From Intestinibacter bartlettii (GTDB taxonomy: Bacteria; Bacillota; Clostridia; Peptostreptococcales; Peptostreptococcaceae), in contig NZ_JAHLOQ010000035.1 in assembly GCF_018917435.1 (NCBI RefSeq), forward strand, positions 1-34,068: a DNA stretch of 34,068 bases, given 5' to 3'. Under the pieces are notes generated by a model. The model was not told where the DNA came from. It worked only from the letters and a program-made list of their open reading frames with translations, and did not search any database. Position 1 is the first letter of the stretch, and each line of letters opens with the position of its first letter. The translations under genes and the position numbers were made by a program. This document shows positions 16,219-25,094 of this stretch, one piece after another.

Positions 16219-17718
16219 GTGATAGAAAGTAATTTTACCATAATAGTAATTTTCGTTCTATATCTAGTTATGATGCTTGCAATAGGGATTATGGCATATA
16301 AAAAAACTAGCAATACAGAAGATTATTTTTTAGGTGGAAGAAAATTAGGTAGCTGGGTAGTATCTCTTAGTGCTCAAGCATCAGATATGAGTGGTTGGAT
16401 GCTTATGGGTCTACCAGGGGCAGCATATATTGCAGGTTTAGAGGCAGGATGGATTGCATTAGGATTAACTATAGGGACTTATTTAAACTGGAAACTAGTA
16501 GCTAAAAGACTTAGAAATTATACAGAAGTATGTAATTCAATAACAATACCTCAATTCTTAGGAAATAGATACAGAGATGATCAAAATATACTTAGAATAG
16601 TAAGTTCATTATTTATATTAATATTCTTCTTAGTATATACTGCATCTGCATTTGTTTCAGGAGGAAAATTATTCTCAACAGTGTTTGGTATAGATTATAC
16701 TGTAGCATTATTAATATGTGCTGTAGTTGTTGTATCTTATACTTTTGCTGGGGGGTTTTTCGCAGTATGTTGGACAGATTTAGTTCAAGGTATACTTATG
16801 TTTGTAGCTATAGTAATAGTTCCATGTGCTGCAGTAGTCAGCATGGGAGGTATAGATGCAACAATAGCTAGAATTGAAGCGGTAAATGTAAATATGTTAG
16901 ATCCATTTATAACAATAGATGGTACTCATATTGCGATGATAACAGTTATATCATCTCTTGCTTGGGGACTTGGATACTTTGGACAACCTCATATATTAGT
17001 AAGATTTATGGGGATAGATGATGCTAAAAGTATTAAAAAATCTAGATTAATAGCAATGGTATGGGTAATATTCTCTCTAACAGCTGCTACAATGGTAGGT
17101 TTATTAGGTAGAGTATTCTTAACTCAAGACTTAAGCAATACATCTGGAGAAACAGTTTATATATTGATGGTTATGAAGATATTCCCTATTATTATAGCTG
17201 GTATCTTTTTAGCAGCAATACTTGCAGCTGTAATGAGTACAGCAGACTCTCAACTTTTAGTTACAGCTTCAGCAATAACTGAAGATTTTTATAAAGCTAA
17301 ATTTAGACCAAATGCAAGTGACAAAGAATTAATGTTAGTAAGTCGTCTTACTGTTATAATAGTATCTGTAATAGCTATACTTATTGCACTAAATCCAGAT
17401 AATACAGTTTTAGGACTTGTTGAAAATGCATGGGCAGGATTTGGGGCAACATTTGGACCAATAATGATATTCTCATTATTCTGGAAAAAAACTACTAGAA
17501 ATGGTGCTATTGCAGGAATAGTAACTGGTGGTATAACTGCTATAGTATGGAGAAACTTAGGTACTATGTATGGTGGAATATTTAGTTTATATGAAATAGT
17601 TCCTGGATTTATTTTATCAGCAATAGTAATTTACATTGTAAGTAAGTTAGGTCAAGAACCTTCTCAAGAAATTCAAGATGAATTTGAAAAAGTAAAAAAA
17701 TTAAATCAAAATTGTTAG
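16219..17718 (+). CDS. putP: Sodium/proline symporter, PutP type
   Basis: A 499-residue solute:sodium symporter (SSS family) with about 13 transmembrane helices. The N-terminal signatures EDYFLGGRKLGSW and SAQASDMSGWMLMGLPG match PutP, where this region holds Na+ and proline ligands, and AVMSTADSQLLVTASAITED near residue 340 is the second conserved Na+-site segment. It imports proline with Na+ for nutrition or osmoprotection. The start is GTG 16219, six bases after AGGGGGGAAAG; the ATG at 16189 precedes that site. The gene is monocistronic, with promoter and terminator on either side. No proline dehydrogenase or reductase gene is adjacent. A related SSS substrate cannot be excluded. Confidence 0.9.
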   Translation: MIESNFTIIVIFVLYLVMMLAIGIMAYKKTSNTEDYFLGGRKLGSWVVSLSAQASDMSGWMLMGLPGAAYIAGLEAGWIALGLTIGTYLNWKLVAKRLRNYTEVCNSITIPQFLGNRYRDDQNILRIVSSLFILIFFLVYTASAFVSGGKLFSTVFGIDYTVALLICAVVVVSYTFAGGFFAVCWTDLVQGILMFVAIVIVPCAAVVSMGGIDATIARIEAVNVNMLDPFITIDGTHIAMITVISSLAWGLGYFGQPHILVRFMGIDDAKSIKKSRLIAMVWVIFSLTAATMVGLLGRVFLTQDLSNTSGETVYILMVMKIFPIIIAGIFLAAILAAVMSTADSQLLVTASAITEDFYKAKFRPNASDKELMLVSRLTVIIVSVIAILIALNPDNTVLGLVENAWAGFGATFGPIMIFSLFWKKTTRNGAIAGIVTGGITAIVWRNLGTMYGGIFSLYEIVPGFILSAIVIYIVSKLGQEPSQEIQDEFEKVKKLNQNC

Positions 17719-17744
17719 TTAAAATAATTTGATTATAATATAGT

Positions 17745-17786
17745 AAAGCACTGTCTAATAAATTAATATTTAGACGGTGCTTTTTT
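17745..17786 (+). terminator. Rho-independent terminator of putP
   Basis: A 14-bp stem with one G-U pair (AAAGCACTGTCTAA, 17745-17758, with 17770-17783) leads into TTTTTT. Confidence 0.9.
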
Positions 17787-17873
17787 GTATATAATTAAAG
17801 TATAGTAATGGATTACGTTTATGTAATCAGGAAAAATATTCAACTTAGAGAATAAGTTTAAGGGGGAATTTAT

Positions 17874-18086
17874 ATGTGTTTAGAACTTGATAAAAATTTT
17901 AAATATATTTTTAGCAAGGAAAAATATTTTGAGGATGTACTTAAGACACAAGGAAAACTTACAACTATTGAAAAAAATTTTGGACATAAATATGATAGAA
18001 AAAGAATTAAGATAGTTAATTCAAAAAGTGGTTTAGTAGATGACAAGTTTTATGTAAGTTATAAATGGTGTGAAAAAATAAATTAG
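17874..18086 (+). CDS. Small protein of unknown function
   Basis: A 70-residue basic protein with two Cys (residue 2 and near the C-terminus), no membrane segment and no recognised domain. Support that it is a real gene: AAGGGGGAA at a normal distance before ATG, normal codon use, and a strong terminator just after the stop. A short inverted repeat GATTAC-N6-GTAATC (17811-16/17823-28) lies upstream and may be regulatory. It stands alone between putP and the convergent YhgE gene. Confidence 0.6.
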   Translation: MCLELDKNFKYIFSKEKYFEDVLKTQGKLTTIEKNFGHKYDRKRIKIVNSKSGLVDDKFYVSYKWCEKIN

Positions 18087-18088
18087 AT

Positions 18089-18120
18089 AAAAAAAGGATG
18101 ATTTTAATCATCCTTTTTTT
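18089..18120. terminator. Bidirectional terminator
   Basis: AAAAAAAGGATGATT (18089-18103) pairs with 18106-18120. A-run and T-run flank the GGATGAT/ATCATCC core, so it works for the 70-aa gene on the plus strand and the YhgE gene on the minus strand. Confidence 0.88.
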
Positions 18121-18121
18121 A

Positions 18122-20323
18122 TTATTCAGTTAAACGGCTATTTTCTAGTTTAGATACAAATTTATGGAATAGCCTATTAATTGGTGCTTTTAAGAATATA
18201 TTTATAGTTATAGATGCTGCAAGGAATACAAACAGCACAGATAAATCTCTACTTAAGTTAGGTAAATAGATTCCTCCTATAGCCTCTCTCATTGCTGAAA
18301 TACCATAAGTAAATGGGAAGAAAGGATATAAAATGTGGAAGAACTTAGGTGTTACTTCAATAGGGAATGTACCACCAGAACCTGCTACTTGAAGAACTAA
18401 TAAAATTACACAAAGTGCTTTTCCTATATTTCCAAATATAGATACAAGGGAATATACTATAAAGTTAAATACTGTACCTACAAATAGTGCTATTAGTACA
18501 AATAAAAATGGGTTATCCATTTTAACTTTAAGTATAAAAATGTCACCTACACTCACAATTAGTGCTTGTATAAGTGCTATTGTTAAAAATGTAAGACCTC
18601 TACCTAAATAAACTTGATAAGGTTTATAAGTATATTCGTCATTATCTTCATCAATGTCATGATTTTCATTTTCTAAATCATGATTATGAACATGAACTTC
18701 TGTAGTTAAAAGTGAAGTTAAAAGTAATATACCAACCCAAAGTGAAAGAGTAGTATAAAATGGTGTCATAGAAGCTCCGTAATTAGCCATAGGATATAGA
18801 GAATGTTGAACTATATCTACAGGAGATTCTAAAAAGTCTGCTTTAACCATAACGTCATTTCTTAAGAAGTCTATAAGATCTTGTGTATCTTTACTATTAT
18901 TTATTTTACTTACAGCATCTATTAAATCATTTAATATAGTTTTCGCTTGAGGTATTTTTTCGTTTGCAAGAGCTATAGTATCTTGTGCATTTTCTGAAAA
19001 TCCTGAAAGACTAGATAATAGGCTTTTTACTTTTGGAATCTCATTTTTTGCATTTTTTAATAAATCTCCTACATTTTCAGAGACATCTATACCTTGAGAG
19101 AAAATTTGATTTATAGGATTTTTAATTGAAGAATCATAATTATTAAGTATATTTGATGTAATTGAATTAACATCGTTTAAAACTGTAAGTATAGTATTTA
19201 AATTTGATAAAGATGGTTCTTCACCTGCTTCTATTTGATTTTTAACATTATTTAAAAATCCAATTGAACTTTCGAGTTTTGAATTTACAGAATTTAATTT
19301 GTTTATAGTTTCAGTTAAATTTGCGTTATTTGATATATGATTCAACTTAGTTAATAAGGATACTAAATCACCTGAAACATTGTGTAAATTATTTAATTTA
19401 GAAGACAAATTATCTATAAGCTGTGGAGCTTGTTCATAATTTGAATTTATAGCATCTATTAATGCTGATGCAGTATTGGCAGCAGATGCTGAGATACTAT
19501 TTAAAGCTTGTAAATCCCTTTGTATTATGGGACTTATTTGACCTAGATTATTTTGAGTGTTTTGTAGGAAATTACCTACGTTAGATGATAAGTTAGAAGC
19601 ATTTGTGATAGTCTCTTCAATTAGAGGCATATTTTTGTTTAAACTATTTATCACATCATCCATTTTTTCGATAGATTCAGATGCATAAGCTATTGTATCA
19701 TCTATTTTTGAGAATTTATTTTTAACATCTAGCAAGGATGTTTCAATTTTTGTTAGCTTAGGCAATTCTTCTTCTAATTTTATACCAGCATCATTTAAAA
19801 GATTAAATACTATTTCTCCAGCAGTTTTTACGACTGTCTGATTTACTTGGAGTTGGATTGTTGATGCACCTTTGTCAGTTATTTTTGGTGCAATAGCATT
19901 TATTTTTTCATTTACAGAGTATATTATTTGAGCTTTTTTAGTATCTTTAGATATAATTGATAATAAATCTGATGAAAAATTACTAGGAATTTCAATTGTG
20001 GCATAGTATTTACCACTTTCTAATCCTTTTTTGGCAGTGTCTGAATTTACAAATTTCCAACCAAGTGAATCATTCTTTTTTAATTTCTTTATTAGTTGAT
20101 CTCCTACATTTATGTCTTTATCAGATAAAACAGCTCCTTTATCATTGTTTACAACTGCTATAGGAATATTCCCTGTATTTCCATAAGGATCCCAAGATGC
20201 TAATATATTAAACCATGCATAAAGAGAAGGTAAAATACAAAGAGCTAAAATGACTATTAAAAGGGCAAAGTTAGTAAAGATATCTTTTATATCGTCGTAA
20301 AATATTTTAAAAATTTTTGACAT
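18122..20323 (-). CDS. YhgE/Pip-family membrane protein
   Basis: A 733-residue protein with the full YhgE/Pip layout: an N-terminal transmembrane helix followed by ASWDPYGNTGNIPIAVVNND (the TIGR03061-type N-domain), a long helical outer region (about 190-510) and about five C-terminal helices with VAGSGGTFPIE and PFFPFTYGISAMREAIGG (TIGR03062-type). Relatives include the phage-infection protein Pip and T7SS-linked EsaA; most have no proven function. The start is the internal ATG 20323, as GGAGGA lies within the longer reading. An inner loop near residues 560-585 carries HVHNHD and a His/Asp-rich stretch not typical of the family. It converges on the 70-aa gene and follows the LUD gene on the same strand after a terminator. 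Confidence 0.92.
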   Translation of the reverse strand: MSKIFKIFYDDIKDIFTNFALLIVILALCILPSLYAWFNILASWDPYGNTGNIPIAVVNNDKGAVLSDKDINVGDQLIKKLKKNDSLGWKFVNSDTAKKGLESGKYYATIEIPSNFSSDLLSIISKDTKKAQIIYSVNEKINAIAPKITDKGASTIQLQVNQTVVKTAGEIVFNLLNDAGIKLEEELPKLTKIETSLLDVKNKFSKIDDTIAYASESIEKMDDVINSLNKNMPLIEETITNASNLSSNVGNFLQNTQNNLGQISPIIQRDLQALNSISASAANTASALIDAINSNYEQAPQLIDNLSSKLNNLHNVSGDLVSLLTKLNHISNNANLTETINKLNSVNSKLESSIGFLNNVKNQIEAGEEPSLSNLNTILTVLNDVNSITSNILNNYDSSIKNPINQIFSQGIDVSENVGDLLKNAKNEIPKVKSLLSSLSGFSENAQDTIALANEKIPQAKTILNDLIDAVSKINNSKDTQDLIDFLRNDVMVKADFLESPVDIVQHSLYPMANYGASMTPFYTTLSLWVGILLLTSLLTTEVHVHNHDLENENHDIDEDNDEYTYKPYQVYLGRGLTFLTIALIQALIVSVGDIFILKVKMDNPFLFVLIALFVGTVFNFIVYSLVSIFGNIGKALCVILLVLQVAGSGGTFPIEVTPKFFHILYPFFPFTYGISAMREAIGGIYLPNLSRDLSVLFVFLAASITINIFLKAPINRLFHKFVSKLENSRLTE

Positions 20324-20399
20324 TTTATCCTCCATAAAATATATTTTTCTTTATTTTGCTCTTTTTTATATTTTCTATTAATAATTATTTTTTAGCTTG

Positions 20400-20429
20400 A
20401 AAAAGCTATCTAAATTTTAATTAGATAGC
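20400..20429 (-). terminator. Rho-independent terminator of the LUD gene
   Basis: GCTATCTAA (20405-20413) pairs with TTAGATAGC (20421-20429). On the minus strand the stem is followed by TTTTTC. It separates the LUD gene from the YhgE gene. Confidence 0.75.
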
Positions 20430-20504
20430 CTTTTATAATACATATAAACTTTGAATTGTTTTTGAAAGGTTTTAACGTAGAGATTTCTTTATTTAAAATT
20501 TATA

Positions 20505-21149
20505 TTAAAATCCTAAATCTTCACCTACAACTATAATTTTTATCTTTGAAGCAGGTCTACTTAATCTAGTTATAACAACTTGACTACATATGCTTTCAGG
20601 AGATTTGCAATTAGCACAACTTCCTTTTAAATAACAAGGAGTTTTTAAATCATTAAAACGTTGTGCATTTATAGGTGCTGCTATATTTCTAGCTCTGCTT
20701 ACAGCATCATCAAGAGTTTTACAGACTTTATTAACTCCAACTATCATAACTACGCTCTTTGGACCGTAACATAATGCAGCAACACGGTTTCCATTACCAT
20801 CGATATTTACAAGTACACCATCTTCAGTCATAGCATTAGTACTCATTAAAAATGTATCGCATAAAAGAGCTTGTCTCATTAATTGAACACGTTCTTCTGG
20901 AGATTTTGCGCTATCTCTATCTATAACTTTGCGGTTTTCTTTTACATAATTTAAAAGTCCTATTTCATCTATTGAAACAGAACCACCCCATGATACAATA
21001 TCATTTTCTGGAATTAATTCTATAGCTTTTTTTAGAGCATCTTCTTTTGTTTGACAATAATATGCATCGAAATGTCTTTTTTGAAGATTTTGTACAACTT
21101 TACTTCCCAATAAATCATATCTAATTTCTTTTGGTTTATTTCTTTCCAT
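20505..21149 (-). CDS. LUD-domain protein (LutC/YkgG-like, DUF162)
   Basis: A 214-residue LUD-domain protein; SWGGSVSIDEIGLL, STNAMTEDGVLVNIDGNGNRVAA and GPKSVVMIVGVNKV are the conserved core of the family. LutC/LutB use this fold in lactate oxidation, but single-domain versions like this one occur alone in many Clostridia with unknown substrate. Near the C-terminus is a Cys cluster (CYLKGSCANCKSPESICSQ, four Cys), likely binding zinc or iron-sulfur. No lutA/lutB or lactate dehydrogenase gene is near. GGAGGGG precedes ATG 21149. It is divergent from mcrB and ends in its own terminator. Confidence 0.88.
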   Translation of the reverse strand: MERNKPKEIRYDLLGSKVVQNLQKRHFDAYYCQTKEDALKKAIELIPENDIVSWGGSVSIDEIGLLNYVKENRKVIDRDSAKSPEERVQLMRQALLCDTFLMSTNAMTEDGVLVNIDGNGNRVAALCYGPKSVVMIVGVNKVCKTLDDAVSRARNIAAPINAQRFNDLKTPCYLKGSCANCKSPESICSQVVITRLSRPASKIKIIVVGEDLGF

Positions 21150-21315
21150 TTTTAAACCCCTCCAATTTTGTTTTAAAAATATTGAAATTAAGACTTTTTT
21201 GTCTTTTCCTTGTATGGTATTATTTTAGCATAATTATTAGAAATATGTATAAATATGTTAATATATTTGTAGATATATAAGAAATAATAATGTTATATAA
21301 AGGTTGTGATTTTAA

Positions 21316-22992
21316 TTGAATTTTAATATAAATAAATTTGATATAGATAAATTAAGAAAGATAATTTCTTATTATAAAAAGAATATAAAAGATATTTCGC
21401 TAGATGAAATTTATAAAATAGAAGCAATAAAGACATTTCAACAAAATTGGGATATAAACGCAAAAGATTTTTACGAAATGATTTCAAATTCACTTTCAAA
21501 GAGTAAGAACTTATTGGCATCTCGAAATTATTTTCCTAAAAATATGATTTTATACTTTGCACAAAAAGATCCCGAAATGGTAAGAGAGATGTTTGTAAAT
21601 CTATTTAATGAGACGATAAGTTTATCTAGAAGAATAGATTCTTTTAGGGATTCATGTGATATGCTTTTGAAACAATATGGAAATGAAAATATGAGTAATC
21701 ATTATCAATATTTAAATGCTATAAGCACATATTTATTCTTTAGATTTCCCGAAAAATACTGTATTTATAAAGAAGGTAAATTTAAAGCTTTTGCAAATAA
21801 AATAGGTTATGATAACATCCCTAAAAGAGGAAGTTTTGAAATTTTAGAAGCCTATTACAATATGTGTGATTGGGTTTTAGAAGTTGTTAAAAGTGATGAA
21901 GAATTAGTACAAATGGCATTTAGTAGATTTAATGGTTTAAATTTTGCAGATAATGGTCTACATCTAATTGCAGAGGAAATTATATATATTGGTAGCAGAC
22001 TTAATTTAAATATTGAGTCTAAACAAAAAGTGAGTGAGATAGAAGATGTTGATTTAATCGAAGAAGATTATAAAGAAGATGTAAAGGTTCAAGAAAAAGA
22101 TATAATAAAAGACTCAGAGGAGACATATACAAAACAAGATTTTTTAGAGGAGGTTTATATAACAGAAAAAGAGTATAACTTTTTAGTTAGACTTTTAGAT
22201 AGAAAGAAGAATATTATACTTACTGGAGCGCCGGGAATAGGAAAGACATTTTTATCTAAACGTTTGGCTTATTCTATTTTAGGAAAGAAAGATGATGATA
22301 AAGTGAAATTTGTGCAGTTTCATCAAAATTACTCATACGAAGACTTTATAATGGGATATAAACCAAGTAAAGAAGGATTTGAACTTAAATACGGAGTATT
22401 TTATAACTTTTGTAAAAAAGCAGAGCGAAATCCAAATAATAAGTATTTCTTTATTATAGATGAAATCAATAGAGGAAATTTGAGCAAGATATTTGGAGAA
22501 TTAATGATGCTTATTGAAAATAATTATAGAGGTCAAAATATAAATTTAGCGTATGGTGGGGAATGTTTTAGTGTTCCTAAAAATATCTATATAATTGGGA
22601 TTATGAATACGGCAGATAGAAGTATTGCTATGATAGATTATGCACTTAGACGTAGATTTAGTTTCTTTGATTTGAAACCAGCTTTTGAAAATGAAAGATT
22701 TATGGATTATATCAAAGGTTTAAATAGTGAAAAATTTATAACTCTAGTTGAAAAAGTTAAGCTATTAAATAAAGAAATAAAAGAAGATTTTTCGTTGGGA
22801 GAGGGGTTCTGTATAGGTCATAGCTACTTTTTTAGCGATGAAATATCTAAGGAAAGTAGTTTAGATGAAATAGATATGTATATTGAGGAAATTATTGAAT
22901 TTGACATAATACCGCTTTTAAAAGAGTATTGGTTTGATGATTATGATAAAATTGAAAAATGGGAAAAAATATTGAGAGATGTAATTAAGTAG
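21316..22992 (+). CDS. mcrB: McrB-like AAA+ GTPase of a type IV restriction system
   Basis: A 558-residue protein. The C-terminal AAA+ domain has Walker A GAPGIGKT (304-311), Walker B FFIIDEINRGN (from 378), the McrB hallmark MNTADRS (430-436) and arginines at 445-447. McrB is the GTP-driven translocating subunit that recruits McrC to cut modified DNA. The N-terminal 230 residues form a variable, probably DNA-recognition domain, joined by an acidic linker (about 235-275); I cannot assign what base modification it reads. The start is TTG 21316, behind AAAGGTTGTGAT, a site close to AGGAGGTGAT; no ATG is nearby. mcrC follows after 11 bp. No methyltransferase is present, as expected for type IV. 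Confidence 0.92.
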   Translation: MNFNINKFDIDKLRKIISYYKKNIKDISLDEIYKIEAIKTFQQNWDINAKDFYEMISNSLSKSKNLLASRNYFPKNMILYFAQKDPEMVREMFVNLFNETISLSRRIDSFRDSCDMLLKQYGNENMSNHYQYLNAISTYLFFRFPEKYCIYKEGKFKAFANKIGYDNIPKRGSFEILEAYYNMCDWVLEVVKSDEELVQMAFSRFNGLNFADNGLHLIAEEIIYIGSRLNLNIESKQKVSEIEDVDLIEEDYKEDVKVQEKDIIKDSEETYTKQDFLEEVYITEKEYNFLVRLLDRKKNIILTGAPGIGKTFLSKRLAYSILGKKDDDKVKFVQFHQNYSYEDFIMGYKPSKEGFELKYGVFYNFCKKAERNPNNKYFFIIDEINRGNLSKIFGELMMLIENNYRGQNINLAYGGECFSVPKNIYIIGIMNTADRSIAMIDYALRRRFSFFDLKPAFENERFMDYIKGLNSEKFITLVEKVKLLNKEIKEDFSLGEGFCIGHSYFFSDEISKESSLDEIDMYIEEIIEFDIIPLLKEYWFDDYDKIEKWEKILRDVIK

Positions 22993-23003
22993 ATGGTGGT
23001 AGC

Positions 23004-24056
23004 ATGATAAAAGACAAAAGTATTTTTATAAAAAACATATATTATATGCTGTCATATGTATATACTGATTTAATACAAAAAGACTACAAAGATATAGATG
23101 TTGAGGAGTTTGACAATATAGGAGATATATTGGCAGTTATTTTATTTAAAGTAGTTTCGAAACAAGTTAAACGAGGTCTTATAAAAGAGTATAAAGCTGA
23201 AAAAGGCGAATTATCAGTATTGACTGGGAAAATAAATATAGAGAAATCTATAAAATTAAAAGCAAATAATAAAAACAAACTTTATTGTGAGTTTGATAAA
23301 TTATCTATGGATAATTATCTAAACAGCATAATTAAGACTGCAATGTATGTTTTAGTCTTATCAAAAGATATATCACCTCAAAATAAAAAGAATCTTAAAA
23401 AGTTAGTGCTTTTATTTTCTAATGTAAATACTTTAAAAGCAAAAGAGATAAGATGGAATGATATAAAATACAACAGACATAACGCAAACTATACAGGAAT
23501 AATAAATATATGTTATTTGGTTTTAAATGATTTGCTTATGACTACAGAAGACGGAGAGTATAAGATTAATGAATTTTTAAGTGAAAAGAAAATGTACAGT
23601 ATATATGAAAAATTTGTACTTTCTTATTATCAAAAACACTACCCAAGTTTAAAACCAAGAGCGTCTAAGATAAAGTGGAATTTAGACAATGAACTAGATA
23701 AATTTTTGCCAGAGATGAAAAGTGATATAACACTAACGTCCGGTGAAAATATTTTGATTATAGACACAAAATATTATTCACATTCTATGCAGAAAATAGA
23801 ATTATATAATAGCAAAACAATACACTCAAATAATTTATATCAGATATTCACTTATGTAAAGAATAAGGATATAAATAAAAATGGAAAAGTATCAGGAATG
23901 CTTTTGTATGCAAAAACGAATGAAGAGATAATACCAAATGGTGAATATATGATGAGTGGAAATAAGATAATAGTTAAAACTTTAGATTTAAATAAAGAAT
24001 TTAAGTTTATAGCTCAAAGTTTAAATAAAATAGCGTTAGATTTAATAAATTCATAA
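23004..24056 (+). CDS. mcrC: McrC-like endonuclease subunit
   Basis: A 350-residue McrC: N-terminal region RGLIKEYKAEKGELSVLTGKI, typical of the McrC/5-methylcytosine restriction family, and a PD-(D/E)xK nuclease core with D241 (MKSDITL), D254 and K256 (IIDTKYY). The 13-residue spacing of the two Asp and the DxK form agree with the known E. coli McrC triad. It would bind the McrB hexamer and cut DNA on translocation. ATG 23004 is 11 bp after the mcrB stop, with a weak site (GTGGTAG), suggesting coupled translation. There is no terminator directly after it, but the next gene has its own promoter. Confidence 0.92.
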   Translation: MIKDKSIFIKNIYYMLSYVYTDLIQKDYKDIDVEEFDNIGDILAVILFKVVSKQVKRGLIKEYKAEKGELSVLTGKINIEKSIKLKANNKNKLYCEFDKLSMDNYLNSIIKTAMYVLVLSKDISPQNKKNLKKLVLLFSNVNTLKAKEIRWNDIKYNRHNANYTGIINICYLVLNDLLMTTEDGEYKINEFLSEKKMYSIYEKFVLSYYQKHYPSLKPRASKIKWNLDNELDKFLPEMKSDITLTSGENILIIDTKYYSHSMQKIELYNSKTIHSNNLYQIFTYVKNKDINKNGKVSGMLLYAKTNEEIIPNGEYMMSGNKIIVKTLDLNKEFKFIAQSLNKIALDLINS

Positions 24057-24131
24057 TAATTATGCAGAATAAAAATATATTTTAAAAGTAATCAGGAATT
24101 AGAATTTAACAATCATGTGGTAAAAAATGGG

Positions 24132-24160
24132 TTGAAAATATTATAAAAAAGGTATATAAA
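24132..24160 (+). promoter_or_regulatory. Candidate SigA promoter
   Basis: TTGAAA (24132-24137), a 17-nt spacer and TATAAA (24155-24160) lie 28 bp before the ATG at 24189. This would separate the arginase-like gene from mcrBC. Confidence 0.45.
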
Positions 24161-24188
24161 TTATAATAAAAGACTTGGGGGAGGTATT

Positions 24189-24890
24189 ATGAGTTCACTG
24201 ATTACGATAGATTGGGATTATTTTATGAATTATATGAGTCATTGGAATGGATCGTATATAGAAAATGACAATAATATAAATAAACATTGGTATAAAAAAT
24301 ACTACGAAGAAAAGAAAAGGGGAATAGATATTACAAGGAGTATGAATGTAGGAGATGAGGTAGATGATTTTTGGACAATATTAAAGAAAAACGTAAACTT
24401 TAAAAAAGATACAAAAGTTGTACTCACCGAATCACATTTAGCAGCATATAAAATTGCAATTGATAACAAAGTCGATTCAGTTATTTCATTTGACTCACAT
24501 TCTGACCTAGGATATCAAGGTCTTGATTCATTTAAGTTTGAAGTAAATTGTGCAGATTGGCTTGGAAAATTGCTTTATGAAAACAAAATAAAAGAAGCTA
24601 ATGTAGTTTATGGACCTTATACAAATGAACATAGTGAGCAATTTAAAGAAATAAACAAATCTTATAATATAAATTATTTAAGTTTAGAGCAAGTTAAATG
24701 CAAAGAACCTTGTAAAATAATACATATATGTCGTTCTGGGTGTTGGAGTGCACCATGGCTAGATAATAAATTTAAAGCATTTGTATTTGAATCAGGATTT
24801 GAATTTGAAAATATAGATATAAAAGAAAGAAAGTGGAATCCTGAAAGTATAAGTTTAGCAGATCAAATCGACTATATGTTATACGGTTAA
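24189..24890 (+). CDS. Arginase-fold/UPF0489-like protein
   Basis: A 233-residue cytosolic protein. ITIDWDYF at the start and ISFDSHSDLGYQG with NCADWLGKL in the middle resemble the arginase/deacetylase superfamily and UPF0489 proteins, where DxHxD residues bind metal. Metal-ligand Asp and His residues are present (DSHSD, and Asp of IDWD), so a hydrolase is possible, but the substrate is unknown. Two Cys-containing stretches (CKEPCKIIHICRSGC) are unusual. GGGGGAGG precedes ATG 24189. It follows mcrC after 132 bp and has its own promoter and terminator, so a link to restriction is not supported by more than proximity. Confidence 0.6.
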   Translation: MSSLITIDWDYFMNYMSHWNGSYIENDNNINKHWYKKYYEEKKRGIDITRSMNVGDEVDDFWTILKKNVNFKKDTKVVLTESHLAAYKIAIDNKVDSVISFDSHSDLGYQGLDSFKFEVNCADWLGKLLYENKIKEANVVYGPYTNEHSEQFKEINKSYNINYLSLEQVKCKEPCKIIHICRSGCWSAPWLDNKFKAFVFESGFEFENIDIKERKWNPESISLADQIDYMLYG

Positions 24891-24916
24891 AATTTATAGA
24901 TATATTATATAAAGTA

Positions 24917-24945
24917 GGACTGTCAAGATGGCAGCCCTTATTTTT
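24917..24945 (+). terminator. Probable rho-independent terminator
   Basis: GGACTGTC (24917-24924) pairs with GGCAGCCC (24930-24937) with one mismatch and one G-U pair, followed by TTATTTTTG. Confidence 0.65.
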
Positions 24946-24993
24946 GTGCGAAAACAATTGAATTGTGGGAATTTTTTTAAAAAATAGTTATGC

Positions 24994-25056
24994 TACAAAA
25001 ATGTAATATTAATGCAATATACATCAATATCTCAAAATTTGAAAACTGCTTATAAT
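24994..25056 (+). promoter_or_regulatory. BceR-type operator and activator-dependent promoter
   Basis: TACA-AAAA-TGTA (24994-25005), read as CTACA-N4-TGTAA, is one base from the TNACA-N4-TGTAA pattern I recall for BceR-like regulators. TATAAT stands at 25051-25056 but its -35 (25028-25033) is poor, as expected for a promoter needing an activator bound just upstream. It precedes the ABC transporter genes. Confidence 0.5.
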
Positions 25057-25094
25057 AATAAATATAAGATACGATGAATTTAGGAGGAATAAAG

